A stretch of 64,000 nucleotides of DNA. Origin: Phallusia mammillata. Taxonomy: Eukaryota > Chordata > Ascidiacea > Phlebobranchia > Ascidiidae. Every line of letters begins with the position of its first letter. Within the stretch, counting starts at the first letter, position 1. Positions 60,975 through 64,000 of the stretch are shown here, piece by piece. The stretch covers positions 1-64,000 of the forward strand of contig QLIY01000371.1 in NCBI GenBank assembly GCA_003260075.1, read 5' to 3'. A program made the translations under genes and the position numbers. Under the pieces are notes generated by a model. It worked only from the letters and a program-made list of their open reading frames with translations. It was not told where the DNA came from and did not search any database.

Positions 60975-63407
60975 TAACCGCAACGACGTACGAGGACCAC
61001 CCCCACCTCCGAACAGGGTCAACGGAATGCCAAACTCACGGAATGGATCCATGAGAAACGGGCCACCAGGGGGGGTTTCTGAAGAAGGTATATCAAAGTG
61101 TCAAAGCAACGAATATCGTAACATTTAAACTGTAGCGTAAATTAATATGCACTAATTTTATAGTGTTTTGCTGTGTTAAAGTAATAATGGTCAACTTGGA
61201 AAAATCAATATTGCACAGGTTCTGTATAGTTTACAGTCCTGTATAGCTGTATGAAAGGTTTTAACAAAATGTTTGAGGGTTTTTTTCACTGCAAATGCCA
61301 ATAGAAGTTTAAGAAATAGTAAATGCCTTCGATTCTAGATATACCAGTTCATAACATTATTATTAACATGTCAACCTAAAATTTGATTTATTGAGCCAAA
61401 AATGTCAAGGCTAAAAAGACATCACACACCACCAGTTCAATCAGCTTGTCCTACTTAACATAACAGTTCAACAAAATGAGTCAATTTTTTAAATCATGAA
61501 TAAAACAGCAACAGTTTGTATGTTAGCAAATACATACGATCCAATTTAAACAATGTTTCAAATACTTAAACTTATTTTGTTGTAAATTCCACTCTTGCAG
61601 TTAAACTTTTGTTATGGTGGAGCACAGGGTTTTTGGTGTTTTTCAGTGGACACTGCAAACATATACGTTGTTACAAATCCATTGTTGCTTTATGCAACAC
61701 TTGTGGCCACTTCTGGTTATTCAGGAAATGAAGGAAACCCAATTTAAATTAGCTTTAGTTGTTGGTAATTGACAAACTTGTAGAATAGGAAATAAGCAAT
61801 GCTGCCAACATATAACATATGGTTTTGTAGCAGAGCACTTCTGGCTGATTATTCATATTTTGTCTGTAAATGCTGTACTGCTGCAAAACGTAGCAACTTG
61901 AACTAGTATGTTTGTGCTGTATTTAAGCATTTTTATGGGTCTGGTTTACAGCTTCATAAAGCAGCTTTCAAAGTGTTTCTGGAACGTAGCTATTTGGTTG
62001 TTTGCACAAAGCAAATATATTTAAGCTGTAGACTTTCTGTTTTGGTGAACAATGTTATAAAGTTGTAGCACCGCTTCCTGTGTTAGCTGCTCTGATAAAT
62101 CTGACTCACAGTGACACGAGCATGCTATGAGCTGGTCTTACATCACACACGAAGTGACTTCCTATAAACTAATTTTGTTATGGCTGAGTTTATCTACACA
62201 ATGCAAATATGGATGGTTAGGAAATATCCTGTAGTTTAGTGAACAAATAAAGAATTGTCAAAACACATCTTATTTGGGAACAATATAATTCAATCAGTCT
62301 TATAAATGGTGCTAATTTAGCATTTTGTCCACATACTTCTAGTTTTACTTGCTACTGGTGTTCTTTAATTAGCTTAATATGATTAGTTTATTCTTCCATT
62401 GACCAAACCACATTTTTGAATTACGTACAGTTTGGCCATTAGCAAAACAACAATTGTTTTGATCTAGGTTGAAATAGAATAAAATGGACAGTTTATGCAT
62501 AATTACACTATGGTTTATTAATTGCTATAAATTGAACCTACTTCTGTCATTGACTTGTGTTGTAAATTACATAATCAACATTTTTACATGTGTGGGAAGT
62601 GAGTGTAAAAAATCCCACTGAAAAATAACAGAGTGAGTAAATCTCTTTTTCCGTTAAGGCCATAACATATGTGGAACAGTATTACAGTGCAATCCAACTC
62701 TTGTATTTGATGTTTCCAATAACATTCCTATATTTTTACAGATGATTTTGAGAATCGGTTTCAGTTCAACCAGAACTTGTCAAACCCTGAGCCGTTTCAA
62801 AATTATCCAAAAACTTACCCGAGCCATAACCCAAAAAGAGGTGAGGGACTTTAAAAGGCAACAACTCCACCATTGTTAAATATTTAAGCAACAGGATTTT
62901 TTAGTGTGTTGTTGTTAATCTGATAAACAACCAGTTGTGACATCATATTATGTCCTTGTGTTGTCATATATTCTCTTTGTTGCAACGAAAGGGCATTAAA
63001 TAAGAAAGTGAAAGCTTAATGATCTCTATATTACAAAGACACAAATTTTGATTTGAACAAAGGTTCTGCTTTAAACCTAAAAAGTTGTGTTTGCTTCCAA
63101 ACTTGTTATTTGCTGAAACAAAGCATTAGAAGTGTTTAGAATATTTTCAAATTTTCTGTTTGGTTTTTCACACAAGTTGCAGAAACATTTTTCTCTCTTA
63201 CTTTGATCTATGTACGACAAAGTAAGCGTCATGCAAAACGAAGTTTTTGCATTACATATAAACATCTAAGTGAAATACACAACAAACGCATGGTGCAAAC
63301 CAACTTCATGATTTGCTTGATGGAAGAACATTCTCAACTTTTCAGGAGCTGGGAATCGTCGTGTCCCCAACGCAAACCCTCCCCCTCCCCCACACATGCA
63401 TGCATAA
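57339..63407 (+). CDS. WIPF: WASP-interacting protein / verprolin family
   Basis: Seven exons: 57339-57504 (ATG), 57772-57879, 58054-58876, 59145-59264, about 60914-61087, 62742-62840, 63346-63407 (TAA). The first exon encodes a proline run (MPPPPPPPP) and a WH2 actin-binding motif (GRGALLSDINKFKGAKLKKV, then NDRSAP). The second gives a glycine run with MGGLFAGGVPRLRKP, as in WIP. The third and fourth are proline-rich with repeated PPPPSRNS units, expected to bind SH3 domains and profilin. The sixth, DDFENRFQFN then PEPF and TYPS, matches the C-terminal WASP-binding element (family E-W-ESRF-F-H, PEPY). The end is RRVPNANPPPPPHMHA. WIP binds actin and stabilises N-WASP. Phases agree except at exon 5, whose 5' part is a G59 run. 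Exon 4 was chosen for its pyrimidine tract and its phase. Confidence 0.92.
60914..60972. repeat. Poly-G run, 59 bases, at the start of WIPF exon 5
   Basis: It directly follows a TTATTTAG acceptor-like sequence and runs into codons for PNRNDVRGPPPPP. Read as coding it would give polyglycine, but its length puts the downstream frame out of phase with exon 4, as at the run in PDIA4. It is the only G run right of 49.6 kb. Confidence 0.85.
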
Positions 63408-64000
63408 TCACTGGAGCGTGTCAGGCTTTTATGATGTCATAGATGTGTGGCTATATGCAAAGTGGTCATTGGATGAAGTTGCAATATTTACTCAGACCCA
63501 AGCCCCTGCACACAAATGTTCCAACTGAAATCATCAGTCTGTGTGAACATATATAATAGATATTTCTTGATCGAATCTGCTGGTTAGTTTATCCTTGTTA
63601 CTATGGCAATATGGTTGCCAGGGTACTTTTGATCATTGTTTTCTATTACCGTGGTGATTGGTTCTTCTTGTTGCCTTGGTGATCTGCTTTTCCATAACCT
63701 CGCATGTGCACTAACTTCATCTTGTTTTCAGCTCAGACCTAAAGTATCATGTAAATATGATGTCATAATGCTTCTCTGTTGCAAAACAAGTAATGCTTTA
63801 TGATGACTAGTTGGGACAAGTTATTCTTGGTAAAAGTTTGTTTTACTGAATTTGTACATAGAATTATTCATACAAACTTTAAAGCAGCAACACTGGTTAA
63901 GTTGGTTTGGAGCAAAACATGGAAGCTCATGTTCAGATATATTTATGTCACTTGCACTCATTTCCATAGCAACGGTTGTGGTGTAACCATGGTGACCACA
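63408..64000. other. WIPF 3' flank
   Basis: Probably 3' UTR and downstream spacer. No AATAAA was found in this stretch and no other gene is visible. Confidence 0.45.

Noticed and set aside
1..64000. CRISPR arrays, bacterial operons or phage genes
   Set aside because: The region is plainly animal nuclear DNA with spliced genes; the direct repeats seen are minisatellites or assembly duplications.

Overview
The window is animal nuclear DNA: AT-rich, intron-dense, with GT..AG introns and many small non-autonomous transposons. The gene set fits an invertebrate chordate, possibly an ascidian; that is inference from protein resemblance and gene compactness, and the species is not certain.

Layout from left to right. 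(1) 571-2927, + strand: the 3' end of an adhesion-type GPCR (TM5 to TM7 and tail). (2) 3826-10851, - strand: a full-length PDIA4/ERp72-like protein disulfide isomerase with three CGHC thioredoxin sites, a signal peptide and a KEEL tail. (3) 10852-14059: mostly non-coding, with one unassigned ORF and a hAT MITE. (4) 14060-23653, - strand: a complete ten-exon polypeptide GalNAc-transferase (GALNT 'B', 580 aa). (5) 26409-36407, - strand: a complete 16-exon PTCD3/mS39-like mitochondrial pentatricopeptide protein (668 aa). (6) 37631-50063, - strand: a second ten-exon GALNT ('A', 584 aa) whose exon phases, and most central exon lengths, match gene B. (7) 50064-57338: non-coding and repeat-bearing. 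(8) 57339-63407, + strand: a WIP/verprolin (WIPF) gene with WH2 domain, proline-rich body and C-terminal WASP-binding motif.

The genes are not an operon. PDIA4 (ER oxidative folding) and the two GALNTs (Golgi mucin-type O-glycosylation) serve the secretory pathway; PTCD3 acts in mitochondrial translation; WIPF regulates actin. The two GALNTs are a duplicated pair now separated by PTCD3.

The most striking non-gene feature is technical. About 50 pure C or G runs (8-14 bases, plus eight of 25-81) mostly sit where a nearly identical, SNP-bearing copy of the preceding sequence begins again. Runs are C from 1 to ~31.2 kb, G from ~31.5 to 49.2 kb and C after 49.6 kb, and these switches coincide with the single N bases at ~31223, 31477 and 49535. 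This looks like poly-G read tails plus unmerged haplotypes in a draft assembly. It duplicates several exons and damages PDIA4 exon 9 and WIPF exon 5. Biological items worth a look are the GALNT pair, a 19-bp minisatellite made of repeated splice donors, several hAT-type MITE families with 8-bp target duplications, and a dispersed repeat with a hammerhead-ribozyme-like core. I found no convincing undescribed gene system.
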